From positions 1-55,893 of the forward strand of contig JASHNQ010000021.1 in the NCBI GenBank assembly GCA_030041545.1: DNA of 55,893 bases, read 5' to 3'. Shown piece by piece: positions 7,713 to 16,763 of this stretch. The translations under genes and the position numbers were made by a program. The DNA comes from a candidate division FCPU426 bacterium. Its GTDB lineage: Bacteria; Oederibacteriota; Muellerivitia; Muellerivitales; Muellerivitaceae. Under the pieces are notes generated by a model. It worked only from the letters and a program-made list of their open reading frames with translations. It was not told the DNA's origin and searched no databases. Every line of letters starts with the position of its first letter. The first letter of the stretch is position 1.

Positions 7713-8645
7713 ATGGCGAACTCATTACAAGATTTAATCCTCACCTTGGACCGGTATTGGAGCCGCCAGGGTTGCGTGATCCAGCAGCCCTATGACCTGG
7801 AAAAAGGCGCGGGCACCTTCAATCCCGCAACTTTTTTCCGCGTCCTGGGCCCCGAACCTTACAACGTGGCCTACGTGGATCCCTGCCGCCGACCCAAGGA
7901 CGGCCGTTACGGCGAAAACCCCAACCGCATGCAGCATTATTACCAATACCAGATCATTCTCAAGCCTTCCCCGGAAAACATGGTGGAGATGTACCTGGAA
8001 AGCCTGGAGGAAATCGGTATCCGGCAGGATGAGCACGACATCCGCTTCGTGGAGGACGACTGGGAATCCCCCACCCTGGGGGCGTCCGGGTTGGGCTGGC
8101 AGGTCTGGATGGATGGCATCGAAATCACCCAGTTCACCTTTTTCCAGACCACCGGCGGGCTGGAGTTGAAGCCCGTTTCGGGAGAAATCACCTTTGGCCT
8201 GGAGCGCATCGCCACCGTCGTCCAGGGCGTCAACAGCGTCTGGGACCTCCACTACGGCGGCAAGGACATCACCTATCGGGATATTTTCCACCAAAGCGAA
8301 AAGCAGTTCTCCGCATTCAACTTCGAGCACGCCAACACCAAGATGCTCCTCCGGCATTTCAAGGATTATGAAGGAGAAGTCCGGCGCCTTTTGGAACTCA
8401 AGCTGACGGCCCCCGCTTACGATTACGTCATCCAGGCTTCCCATGCCTTCAACCTGCTGGACGCCCGGGGCGCCATTTCGGTGACGGAACGCACCAATTA
8501 CATCGCTCGGGTAAGAGGAATGGCCAAGGCTGTGGCCACGGCCTACGTGAAGGAAAGGGAAGATCTTGGTTTTCCCCTCTTGAAAAAGGCCCTAAAGAAG
8601 GAAAAAGACGGCCAGCAACTGGCCCCGTATTTTGAGAATGCCTGA
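7713..8645 (+). CDS. glyQ: Glycyl-tRNA synthetase alpha subunit
   Basis: The protein has 310 residues, slightly longer than usual. It contains the class II catalytic core of the bacterial alpha2beta2 enzyme, with [25 protein letters not shown] at the start, the [20 protein letters not shown] block, and [26 protein letters not shown]-type sequence. It activates glycine and works with the beta subunit encoded 148 bases downstream. The gap between them holds a family C repeat rather than a promoter that I can identify. Confidence 0.97.
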   Translation: MANSLQDLILTLDRYWSRQGCVIQQPYDLEKGAGTFNPATFFRVLGPEPYNVAYVDPCRRPKDGRYGENPNRMQHYYQYQIILKPSPENMVEMYLESLEEIGIRQDEHDIRFVEDDWESPTLGASGLGWQVWMDGIEITQFTFFQTTGGLELKPVSGEITFGLERIATVVQGVNSVWDLHYGGKDITYRDIFHQSEKQFSAFNFEHANTKMLLRHFKDYEGEVRRLLELKLTAPAYDYVIQASHAFNLLDARGAISVTERTNYIARVRGMAKAVATAYVKEREDLGFPLLKKALKKEKDGQQLAPYFENA

Positions 8646-8688
8646 TTTCCACCGCGCCCCATTGGCCCCAGCCAAGGACTATCAAAGT

Positions 8689-8780
8689 CACGAGGCGCGA
8701 AAGGCGCGAAGAAGGCGAAAACGATTGTTTTTACCGGAATGAAATTATTTTGCGGTCCCCGCGCCTTCGCGGTAAAAAAT
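8689..8780. repeat. Family C heptamer repeat forming an inverted pair
   Basis: The glyQ-glyS gap has GAGGCGCGAAAGGCGCGAAG at the left and CGCGCCTTCGCGGTAAAAAA at the right, which are roughly reverse-complementary. The transcript could therefore form a long imperfect hairpin between the two synthetase genes. It has the same heptamer motif as 4436-4478. Confidence 0.6.
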
Positions 8781-8793
8781 CTTAGGGGTTTCC

Positions 8794-10902
8794 ATGATTT
8801 TAAAAGACGCCATACTTGAGATCGGGTGCGAGGAACTGCCTTCCTCCTATATCCGTCCGGCCATTGACCAGATGATGACGGCCGCGGAAGCCTCCCTCAA
8901 GGACCACAGGATTTCCTGCCAGCGTCTCTATACCTACTACACGCCCCGCCGCTTGGCCCTCTTCTTCAAGGGACTGCCCGAAATGCAGCAAGACACCAGC
9001 AAGGAAGTCACGGGCCCCCTGGTTTCGGTGGCCTTCGACGAGCACGGCCTGCCCACCCGCGCCGGGGAGGGGTTCGCCAAGGCCCAGGGTGTCTCGGCCG
9101 CGTCCCTGAAGCGAAAAATGACCCCCAAGGGCGAGGTGGTGGTGGCCCTGAAAAAAGGCGGAGGACGGCTGACCTCCGAGATCCTGGCCGAGGTTTTCCC
9201 GGAGGTGATCAAGGAGATCCGCTTTCCCAAGGTGCAGCGCTGGGGCAACAGCGATTTCCTTTTCGCCCGGCCCATCCGTTGGGTCTGCGCGGTGTTTTCC
9301 CGTTCCGTCATTCCCTTTGAGATCGCAGGCCTTTACAGTAGCCGCGAGACGCGGGGCCTGAGGGCCTTAAAACAGGGTCCCTTGGACGTGGTGGAGGCGG
9401 GGGACTACCTGGAGGTCCTCAAACAGGCGGGCGTGGTCGCGGACCCGGACGAGCGCCGGCAGATGATCTGGAACAAGGTGCAGCTGGCCGCGGCGGAAAG
9501 GGGAACCCGCGTCATTCCCGATCCGGAACTCTTGAACGACGTGAACAACCTCATCGAATCGCCCGACGTGGTCATGGGCTCCTTCGATCCCGAGTACCTG
9601 GAGCTTCCCGAGCAGGTGATCGTGACCGCCATGCGAGAGCACCAAAAATATTTCGCCGTGCGAGACCGGGAAGGGAAATTGGCGCCTTATTTCGTCGGCG
9701 TCATCAATGGCACGCCGCGCGACAAGGGCGTGGTCATCCGCGCCAACGAGGGGGTTTTGAAGGCCCGATTGGAAGACGCCAAGTTTTTCGTCGCCGAGGA
9801 CATGAAAATGCCCCTGGAAACCTGGGCGGAAAAACTTTCGGGCATCACATGGTTGGAGGGCATGGGAACCATAGCCGATAAGGCCCAACGGCTTGAGGGC
9901 TTGGTCCAAAAGATCGGCGCGCTTTGCCGGACTCCTAATGAAGTTGTCAAAATCGCCCATAAGGCGGCGCTCCTATGCAAGGCCGACCTAGTAACCAATA
10001 TCATCCGCGAGAAGGAATTCAACAGCCTGCAGGGCATTATGGGCGGCATCTACGCCGCCAAGCACGGAATGCCTGAAGTCGGAGAGGCTATCCAGTACCA
10101 CTATTACCCCCGCTTCGCAGGAGATCAGCTGCCCCTGACGGCCGCGGCTTCTTTATTGAGTATGGCGGACAAACTGGACACGATCGTAGGCTGCTTCAAG
10201 GCCCGCATCATTCCAACCGGTTCCCAGGATCCTTTCGCGCTGCGGCGCCAGGCTCTGGGGGTTCTACAGATCCTTTTGGCGCATAAGTACCATGTTGCCT
10301 TGAAGGATTTGATCGAAGTTGTGGAGAAACAATATGGGGGAAAAGCCAAGCCCAAGGAAAAGGACGAAATCCTGGAATTCTTCAAGGGCCGCCTGCAGAC
10401 CGTATTGGAAGCAAGGGGCCTTTCCTACGACGTGATCAACGCCGTGACCGCCACGGAGGCGCCTACCCTGATCGACATGATTTCGAAGGCCGAAACGGTT
10501 CAGAAGGCCAAGATGGACGAGGACTTCCAGAAATTGGTGACGGCCGCGGGCCGAGTGTTACGCATCCTGCCGGAAAAAAAGGTTTCGGACAAGGTTTCCA
10601 AACCCCTCCTGAAACTGCAGGAAGAGAAGGATTTGTTCGATAAGATCCAGTTCGCCCGAAAACTGGTGGAGGACACGGATCGGGACAGTGAGGACTTTTA
10701 CGGCCAAATGGCGGGACACCTGGAAACATTGGTGGCCCCCATCCACGCCTTTTTTGAGAAGGTCATGGTGATGGACAAGGATGCCAAGGCCCGTAACAAC
10801 CGACTGGCGCTCCTCAAGCAAGCGGCGGATCTTCTCTTGTTGCTTTGTGACTTCAGGAAGTTGGTTTACGCTTCCGAAGCGGCTTCCGTCCCCTCCGCTT
10901 AA
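8794..10902 (+). CDS. glyS: Glycyl-tRNA synthetase beta subunit
   Basis: The 702-residue beta subunit is near the usual length. It begins with ILEIGCEELPSSYIRPA, has the FPKVQRWG...FARPIRWV motif, the HD-like core around EHQKYFAVRD and NGTPRDKGVVIRANEGVLKARLEDAKFF, and a C-terminal DALR-like anticodon-binding region (about 590-700, ending LLLLCDFRKLV). It binds tRNA-Gly and supports the alpha subunit. The ATG at 8794 has TAGGGG upstream. No clear terminator follows the gene. Confidence 0.97.
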   Translation: MILKDAILEIGCEELPSSYIRPAIDQMMTAAEASLKDHRISCQRLYTYYTPRRLALFFKGLPEMQQDTSKEVTGPLVSVAFDEHGLPTRAGEGFAKAQGVSAASLKRKMTPKGEVVVALKKGGGRLTSEILAEVFPEVIKEIRFPKVQRWGNSDFLFARPIRWVCAVFSRSVIPFEIAGLYSSRETRGLRALKQGPLDVVEAGDYLEVLKQAGVVADPDERRQMIWNKVQLAAAERGTRVIPDPELLNDVNNLIESPDVVMGSFDPEYLELPEQVIVTAMREHQKYFAVRDREGKLAPYFVGVINGTPRDKGVVIRANEGVLKARLEDAKFFVAEDMKMPLETWAEKLSGITWLEGMGTIADKAQRLEGLVQKIGALCRTPNEVVKIAHKAALLCKADLVTNIIREKEFNSLQGIMGGIYAAKHGMPEVGEAIQYHYYPRFAGDQLPLTAAASLLSMADKLDTIVGCFKARIIPTGSQDPFALRRQALGVLQILLAHKYHVALKDLIEVVEKQYGGKAKPKEKDEILEFFKGRLQTVLEARGLSYDVINAVTATEAPTLIDMISKAETVQKAKMDEDFQKLVTAAGRVLRILPEKKVSDKVSKPLLKLQEEKDLFDKIQFARKLVEDTDRDSEDFYGQMAGHLETLVAPIHAFFEKVMVMDKDAKARNNRLALLKQAADLLLLLCDFRKLVYASEAASVPSA

Positions 10903-10999
10903 CGGTTTGAACGTCCCGCCATTCAAAACTCACCCGCTTTACTCCGCCTTGGCATCCAAATTTCCATTGTTTCTAGGCTGTTTATTGTGACAGCTTTCA

Positions 11000-11027
11000 T
11001 TGCATTCAAAAACCGCTTTGCTACAAT
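11000..11027 (+). promoter_or_regulatory. Candidate sigma70 promoter of ppdK
   Basis: TTGCAT, a 16-base spacer and TACAAT lie about 185 bases upstream of ppdK in the 309-base gap after glyS. The -10 box is good and the -35 box moderate. The leader it would produce contains the repeat and hairpin listed next. Confidence 0.4.
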
Positions 11028-11042
11028 AAGGCCCCTTTTAAC

Positions 11043-11082
11043 TGCGGTCCGCCGTCGACAGTTCGCAGTCGGCAGTAAAACA
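11043..11082. repeat. Short GTCGACAGT/CGCAGTCGGCAG palindromic repeat
   Basis: The words CCGTCGACAGTT and CGCAGTCGGCAGT resemble 45133-45190 after rpsP (CAGTCGACAGTCGGCAG and its partial inverse CCGCCGACTG). It is another small palindrome family confined to gaps. Confidence 0.45.
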
Positions 11083-11132
11083 ATTCAATACACCCTTGAA
11101 AGATTTTAAGTTTTGAATGTTGAGATAACGTT

Positions 11133-11160
11133 ATTTTCCGGCTGGATTTGGCCGGAAAAT
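11133..11160 (+). promoter_or_regulatory. Perfect 10-bp hairpin in the ppdK leader
   Basis: ATTTTCCGGC at 11133-11142 is exactly complementary to GCCGGAAAAT at 11151-11160, with an 8-base loop. No T-run follows, so it is not a terminator. It may be an operator or an mRNA structure 50 bases before ppdK. The rest of the glyS-ppdK gap shows only the repeat, the candidate promoter and an AT-rich family A fragment. Confidence 0.45.
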
Positions 11161-11211
11161 TTCCGGAATTCACAATTTTAAATTCATAATTGCTTTTCTT
11201 AGGAGGAAGCC

Positions 11212-14001
11212 ATGCCGAAAGTCGCCGAGAGAAAAAAAACATCTTCGAGGTCCAAACCCGCCGGGAAGGCCAAAGGAAAGAAATTCGTTTACTTCTTCGG
11301 CAATGGCAAGGCCGAGGGAACCGGCACCATGAAGGCCGAATTGGGCGGCAAGGGAGCGGGTTTGGCAGAGATGACCAACGCGGGGGTGCCCGTCCCCCCG
11401 GGCTTCACCATCACCACCGAAACCTGCCGCATTTATTATGAGGGCGGCAGGAAGGTGCCTGATTCCATCGATAAGGAGATGCAGGAACACCTGGCCCGCC
11501 TGGAAAAGGCCCTGGGCAAGAAATTCGGGGATAAGAACAACCCCCTGCTCGTTTCGGTGCGCTCCGGCGCCAAGTTCTCCATGCCCGGCATGATGGATAC
11601 CATCTTGAACCTGGGTTTGAACGACGAAACCATCAAGGGATTGATCGCCTCGACCAACAACGAGCGTTTCGCCTGGGATTCCTACCGCCGCTTCATCCAG
11701 ATGTACGGAAACGTGGTCCTGGATATGGGCAAGGAAGCCTTCGAGCGCGTGATCGACAAGGTGAAGGAGGAGAAGGGCGTGAAGCTCGACACCCAGCTTT
11801 CCGCCGCCGACTTGAAGGAACTGGTCGAGAAGTTCAAGAAACTCATCCGGGAGAAAACCGGCAAGGAATTTCCCCAGGACGTCATGGCGCAGCTGCGGGG
11901 GGCCCGCGACGCGGTATTCCGCTCCTGGATGAACGACCGGGCCATCTATTACCGCAAGCAAAACGACATCCCCAACGATATCGGAACCGCGGTCAACGTG
12001 CAGTCCATGGTGTTCGGCAACATGGGCGACGACTCGGGCACGGGAGTGGGCTTTACGCGCAACCCGGCCACGGGCGAGAAGAAATTCTACGGGGAGTACC
12101 TCCTCAACGCGCAGGGCGAGGACGTGGTGGCGGGCATCCGCACCCCCCAGCCCATCAACAACCTGGAAAAAGACATGCCCAGCGTCTTTAAGCAGCTTTA
12201 CGAGACCACCAAGAAGCTGGAAAAGCACTACCGGGACGTGCAGGATTTCGAGTTCACCATTGAGAAAAAAAAGCTCTTCATGCTCCAGACCCGCACGGGC
12301 AAGCGCACGGCGGCGGCGGCGGTGAAAATCGCGGTGGACATGGTGGCGGAAAAGCTCATCACCAAGGAAGAGGCCATCCAGCGCGTGGAACCCATCCAGC
12401 TCGACCAACTGCTGCACCCGGTGTTCGACCCCAAGGCTCCCAAGGAAACCATCGCCAAGGGCCTGCCGGCCTCGCCCGGCGCCGCCAGCGGCCAGGCGGT
12501 CTTCACGGCGGAGGACGCGGTGAACTTCCGCGGCGAGGGCAAGAAGTCCATCCTGGTGCGCTTGGAAACCTCCCCCGACGACATCCACGGCATGGACGCG
12601 GCCGAGGGCATCCTCACCGCGCGCGGCGGCATGACCAGCCACGCGGCGGTCGTGGCCCGGGGCATGGGCAAGACCTGCGTGGCGGGCTGCGAGGCCATCA
12701 AGGTGGACGAGCACAACAAGCGGTTTTCGGTCAACGGCACTGTCATTAATGAAGGGGATTGGATTTCCCTTAACGGCTCCACGGGCGAAGTTATCAAGGG
12801 CAAGGTGCCCACGATGGACCCGGAACTTTCCGGCGATTTCGCCACCCTCATGGGCTGGGCGGACGCGGCCCGAACCCTCAAAGTGCGCGCCAACGCCGAC
12901 ATTCCCCGCGACGCCAAGGTGGCCCGCGGCTTCGGGGCCGAGGGCATCGGCCTTTGCCGCACCGAGCACATGTTTTTCGACGAGGACCGCCTGCCCCATA
13001 TGCAGGCCATGATCCTGGCCACCGACGAGGCCTCCCGCCGGGAAGCCCTCAAAAAGCTGCTTCCCATGCAGAAGTCGGATTTTTTGGGGTTGTTCGAGGC
13101 CATGGAAGGGCACCCGGTGACGGTTCGGTTCTTAGACCCGCCCTTGCACGAGTTCCTTCCCAAGCGCGAGGAACTGATGGTGGAGATCGCCCGCATGGAG
13201 GCCACCAACAAGAACACCACCTCCAACGAGATGATCAAGAAGGCCCTGGAACTGGTGAAGGAGGAAGGCTCGGACCTGCACAAGGCCAAGAAACTCCTGC
13301 ACCGCGTGGAGGAACTGCATGAGTTCAACCCCATGTTGGGGCACCGAGGATGCCGCTTAGGGATCACCTACCCCGAGATCACCGAGATGCAGACCGAGGC
13401 TGTCATTTCGGCGGCCTGCGAACTGGCGCAGAAGGGCAAGAAGATCGTGCCGGAGATCATGATCCCGCTCGTGGGAGACGTGGCCGAGCTCAAGAACCAG
13501 AAGGCCATCGTGATCAAGAAAGCCGGTGAGACCATCGCTCGGTACGGGGTCAAGCTGGAATACCTGATCGGCACCATGATCGAGCTTCCGAGGGCGGCCG
13601 TGACCGCCGACAAGATCGGCGGGGAGGCCGACTTTTTCAGCTTCGGCACCAACGACCTGACCCAGACCACTTTCGGGTTCTCTCGCGACGATACGGCCAA
13701 GATCATCCGCTACTACCAGGACAACGGCATTTACGAGAAAGACCCCTTCCAAGTCCTGGACCGGGGCGGCGTGGGCCAGTTGGTGAAGATGGGCGTGGAG
13801 AAGGGCCGTAGCGTGAAACCCAAGCTCAAGGTGGGCATCTGCGGGGAGCACGGCGGCGATCCCAACTCCGTGGAATTCTGCCACATGGCGGGGTTGAACT
13901 ATGTTTCCTGCTCGCCCTACCGCGTTCCCATCGCCCGACTGGCGGCGGCGCAGGCCGCCATCCGGCATACGGGCAAGGGAAAAGAGTATTCGTCGAAGTA
14001 A
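11212..14001 (+). CDS. ppdK: Pyruvate, phosphate dikinase
   Basis: This 929-residue enzyme interconverts pyruvate + ATP + Pi with phosphoenolpyruvate + AMP + PPi. After a basic lysine-rich start (residues 1-25) come the ATP-grasp nucleotide domain (GGKGAGLAEMTNAGVPVPPGF), the swivelling domain with phospho-acceptor His477 in GGMTSHAAVVARGMG, and the PEP-binding TIM barrel with Cys877 in GICGEHGGDP near the end. Full length and all key residues are present. AGGAGG lies 7 bases before the ATG. A strong terminator follows, so the gene is probably monocistronic. It implies PPi-linked glycolysis or gluconeogenesis. Confidence 0.97.
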   Translation: MPKVAERKKTSSRSKPAGKAKGKKFVYFFGNGKAEGTGTMKAELGGKGAGLAEMTNAGVPVPPGFTITTETCRIYYEGGRKVPDSIDKEMQEHLARLEKALGKKFGDKNNPLLVSVRSGAKFSMPGMMDTILNLGLNDETIKGLIASTNNERFAWDSYRRFIQMYGNVVLDMGKEAFERVIDKVKEEKGVKLDTQLSAADLKELVEKFKKLIREKTGKEFPQDVMAQLRGARDAVFRSWMNDRAIYYRKQNDIPNDIGTAVNVQSMVFGNMGDDSGTGVGFTRNPATGEKKFYGEYLLNAQGEDVVAGIRTPQPINNLEKDMPSVFKQLYETTKKLEKHYRDVQDFEFTIEKKKLFMLQTRTGKRTAAAAVKIAVDMVAEKLITKEEAIQRVEPIQLDQLLHPVFDPKAPKETIAKGLPASPGAASGQAVFTAEDAVNFRGEGKKSILVRLETSPDDIHGMDAAEGILTARGGMTSHAAVVARGMGKTCVAGCEAIKVDEHNKRFSVNGTVINEGDWISLNGSTGEVIKGKVPTMDPELSGDFATLMGWADAARTLKVRANADIPRDAKVARGFGAEGIGLCRTEHMFFDEDRLPHMQAMILATDEASRREALKKLLPMQKSDFLGLFEAMEGHPVTVRFLDPPLHEFLPKREELMVEIARMEATNKNTTSNEMIKKALELVKEEGSDLHKAKKLLHRVEELHEFNPMLGHRGCRLGITYPEITEMQTEAVISAACELAQKGKKIVPEIMIPLVGDVAELKNQKAIVIKKAGETIARYGVKLEYLIGTMIELPRAAVTADKIGGEADFFSFGTNDLTQTTFGFSRDDTAKIIRYYQDNGIYEKDPFQVLDRGGVGQLVKMGVEKGRSVKPKLKVGICGEHGGDPNSVEFCHMAGLNYVSCSPYRVPIARLAAAQAAIRHTGKGKEYSSK

Positions 14002-14014
14002 AATATTTTGAACC

Positions 14015-14043
14015 GGGGGCGGGGATTTCCCCGCCCCTTTTTT
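14015..14043 (+). terminator. Intrinsic terminator of ppdK
   Basis: GGGGCGGGGA at 14016-14025 pairs perfectly with TCCCCGCCCC at 14028-14037, followed by six T residues. It starts 14 bases after the stop codon. Confidence 0.93.
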
Positions 14044-14144
14044 ATTTCACCGGCTCCAAACGTTTTTTGTTATAGTATGCGGGCTTCCCACTGATTTTCG
14101 CCGTACCTCTTCTTATCATTCACCGAGAGGTCATCAAGCCGTCC

Positions 14145-16148
14145 ATGAAACGAAATGCCCTGATCCCCCTGTTTTTCCTCTCCTCCTTCGCCTTCGCCTC
14201 CACCAACGTCCCCAACAGCCTTTCCGGCGACACCCAATGGAACGCCGACGGTAATCCCTATGTCCTCCAAGGAAAAGTGGTGATCCCCAAGGACGCGACG
14301 CTGCGCATTGGCCCCAACGTGAAGGTCATCTTCCAAGGACCGGCGGCCTTGGAAGTGGACGGCACCCTGGATGTTTCGGCCTCGGCCGCGGCCCCTGCGG
14401 TCTTCAATATGACCCAGGGAGGACTTCAAAACGAGCTTTTCCTCAACGGCGCCAAGGCCGACATCACCAACGCCAGGTTCCGGGGCGGCGTTTTCCTCAT
14501 CCAGGATACGGACCTGCGTTTGCAGTGGTTTGAGGCCACCGGGGGAAGCGGCCTTTACCTGAGAGGATCCACCACGGCGGTGGTGAAGGACGGCAAGATT
14601 TACGGGAATGCCACCGGGGTGGTGTTGGACGGACAAGCCAACGCCGTTCTTGAGTTCAATACCATCACCCAGAACACCTACGGCCTTTACCTCAAGGGCT
14701 ACTCAGGGCTGGAATTCAAGAACAACAGCGTCCACGACAACGATAAGGAAGTGGTCAACAACACTCCGGCCCTTAACTTGGGCAACAACTATTGGGGGAC
14801 GGAGGACGCTAAGGACGTCCAGGCCAAGGTCCAGGGCTCGGTGGACCTGATGCCCTTGATCTCCCTGAAGGACCTCCTTCGCTATTACGTGAGGACCCAG
14901 TTGCCGGAAATCACCAGGGAAATGGCGTCGGACTTGGCCCGGAAGGAAAAACAGGAAGCCCTGGAAGAGTCGAAAAAGGAAAAAGAAGAGGCCGCCGAGG
15001 CTGCCGTAACGGCCGCCGCCCCGGCTCCTGTCGCCGCGGCTTCGTCCCCCCTTGCGCCGCCCCCCGAACAGAACGCGCCCGAGGCGGTTTCGGCAGGCTC
15101 ACCGCAAGCCGCGCCTCCTCCTCCCGAGGCGGCTCCTGAGGCGGCAGCGCCATCCGCTGGGGAACAGGTCCCGGCTGGTGCGATCCAAACCGCCAAAGTT
15201 CAGGCCCTGCCGCCCGCGCCCCATGCCTTAAAACCCCTGGCCAACCTGCCCCCGGACCAAGGCGACTTGTCCGAAGAGCCGGGTGCGGCTCCCCCGGCCG
15301 GGGCCAGTGCTTCCACTGCGCCGGCGGCTGAAAATCCTGCCGCCCCGCCTGCGGAACCCGCCGCAGTCGCTCCGGCGCCGCCGGAGGCGGAAATGCCTCC
15401 CGCCCCCGCGGGCAATGAAAACAACGCCCAGCCTCCCGCGCCTCCTGAGGCTCCCGAGCTGCCTGCGCCTGCCGAGGCCACGTCTTCCCCACAGGCCCCC
15501 CTTCCCCCCGCTTCGGCGACGGCGTCCACCGAAGCTGCGCCGCCACCGCCGGCTGCCGCTGAAAACAACGTTCCGGTTCCACCCGAGGTGACGGGTTCGA
15601 CCCCGGCCGCGGCTCCCCCGGCGCCGCCCCCCGTGACCGAAACCAATCCTCCGATGCTTCCCGAAGGTCCGGCTTCCTCAACCAATCCGCCCCAGGCCTC
15701 TTCCGAATCGGTCCCCGCGCCGCCAGACTTGAATGAGCAAGTAACACCTGCCGCCGGGGTGACCACCACTTCTCCACCCGTTCCGGTCATCCCCGAGGCT
15801 TCCGAACCCCAAGCCCCTCCTCCGGCCGCCGCTCAACCTGCCGCTCCGCCGGCCAACACCCAGCCCACCCAAAGCCAGGAGCAAGGCGTCCAAGCCTTGC
15901 AGGGCGTCAACGGTGACATTGACGGAATGCAGGCCCCTCCCTTGGATATCGATGTACCGGGTTCCACCAACTCGGGGGCGACTTCCACCAGCTCCCAACC
16001 CGCAAGCCAGGCCCAAACGCAGAATTCCGACAATTCGGGCGTCGCGCTGCCGCCCATCAAGGACTCGGACGTGGCTCCGCCCAAGGACCTGGACTTGCCG
16101 CCCACCGACGACCTCGGCAACGTCAACCTCGACTCCCAAAACAAATAA
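14145..16148 (+). CDS. Secreted beta-helix protein with long Pro/Ala-rich region
   Basis: The protein has 667 residues. Residues 1-18 form a signal peptide (LIPLFFLSSFAFA). Residues about 25-235 look like a right-handed parallel beta-helix of the NosD/pectate-lyase type, with repeating short G-x-N turns such as GNATGVVLDGQANAVLEFN and NTYGLYLKGYSGLEFKNN, closing with the NNYWGTED motif common in these helices. A charged helical segment (about 255-285) leads into about 330 residues that are mostly Pro, Ala and Glu, with many PPP runs. The C-terminus is acidic. It probably sits in the periplasm or at the surface. No enzyme activity can be assigned. Confidence 0.75.
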   Translation: MKRNALIPLFFLSSFAFASTNVPNSLSGDTQWNADGNPYVLQGKVVIPKDATLRIGPNVKVIFQGPAALEVDGTLDVSASAAAPAVFNMTQGGLQNELFLNGAKADITNARFRGGVFLIQDTDLRLQWFEATGGSGLYLRGSTTAVVKDGKIYGNATGVVLDGQANAVLEFNTITQNTYGLYLKGYSGLEFKNNSVHDNDKEVVNNTPALNLGNNYWGTEDAKDVQAKVQGSVDLMPLISLKDLLRYYVRTQLPEITREMASDLARKEKQEALEESKKEKEEAAEAAVTAAAPAPVAAASSPLAPPPEQNAPEAVSAGSPQAAPPPPEAAPEAAAPSAGEQVPAGAIQTAKVQALPPAPHALKPLANLPPDQGDLSEEPGAAPPAGASASTAPAAENPAAPPAEPAAVAPAPPEAEMPPAPAGNENNAQPPAPPEAPELPAPAEATSSPQAPLPPASATASTEAAPPPPAAAENNVPVPPEVTGSTPAAAPPAPPPVTETNPPMLPEGPASSTNPPQASSESVPAPPDLNEQVTPAAGVTTTSPPVPVIPEASEPQAPPPAAAQPAAPPANTQPTQSQEQGVQALQGVNGDIDGMQAPPLDIDVPGSTNSGATSTSSQPASQAQTQNSDNSGVALPPIKDSDVAPPKDLDLPPTDDLGNVNLDSQNK

Positions 16149-16192
16149 AATCCTAAATTCAAAATTCATAATTGAGAATTCATAATTCCTGC
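16149..16192. repeat. Short AT-rich palindromic repeat, family A fragment
   Basis: The block contains TTCAAAATTCATAATTG and AGAATTCATAATTC, near-copies of each other and of words in the 2864-2946 repeat and at 11165-11192. It lies directly after the stop of the beta-helix gene. Confidence 0.5.
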
Positions 16193-16266
16193 TGTAGCTT
16201 GAGTTGCGCCTGAAACTGTTTGGAACTTTTTTCCCCGAGGGGAAAGCTTAACGAGGAGTCTTAAAG

Positions 16267-16746
16267 ATGGCAATCCAAGTGGCTCTTTTCACCGTCGGCG
16301 ACCGCTTTGTTTCGGGCGGAGCCAAGGACGAGGCGGGGGACAACCTCAGCGCTTCCTGCCTGAAGATGGGCTGGGAAATCACTTCGCGCCAAACCTTGGG
16401 GGACGACGAACAGGCCCTGGCCGGCCACCTGGTCCAAACCGCGGACAGCGGCACCGTCGACATCATCTTCACTGTGGACGGAATCGGCTTGAGGCCCCAC
16501 GATCGGGTACCGGAGGCCATGTACCAGGTCTGCGAAAAGTGGCTTCCGGGGCTGTCCGAACTGATCCGCAACAAGGCTTATGAGAAGACTCCCTTGGTTT
16601 CCCTGACCCGGGGCGTGGCGGGCGTCCGGGGCCGAACCCTCATCATCAACCTGCCGGGCACCCCCACCGCCGTCAAGGACGCCATGGAGGTCTTAAGGCC
16701 CGTGCTCCGCCTGGCCGTGGAACAGGCCAAGGGAGTCGCACCCTGA
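16267..16746 (+). CDS. MoaB/MogA-like protein with altered GGTG motif
   Basis: The 159 residues match the MoaB/MogA molybdopterin-binding fold: N-terminal VALFTVGDRFVSGGAKDEAG, a central beta-strand and loop, and the typical end LIINLPGTPTAVKDAMEVL. The family hallmark TTGGTG loop, which holds the molybdopterin substrate in true adenylyltransferases, reads TVDGIG here (residues 69-74), although the following PHD-x-x-PEA element is kept. The enzyme may be altered or inactive, or the loop may tolerate this. No other molybdenum-cofactor gene is visible in the window. A GAGGAG ribosome site precedes the ATG. Confidence 0.8.
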   Translation: MAIQVALFTVGDRFVSGGAKDEAGDNLSASCLKMGWEITSRQTLGDDEQALAGHLVQTADSGTVDIIFTVDGIGLRPHDRVPEAMYQVCEKWLPGLSELIRNKAYEKTPLVSLTRGVAGVRGRTLIINLPGTPTAVKDAMEVLRPVLRLAVEQAKGVAP

Positions 16747-16763
16747 ACGGCCGGGAATGAAAA

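Noticed and set aside
11170-13113. Very long minus-strand frame (647 codons) opposite ppdK
   Set aside because: Antisense shadow of the well-conserved ppdK; His/Gly/Leu-rich composition typical of such shadows.
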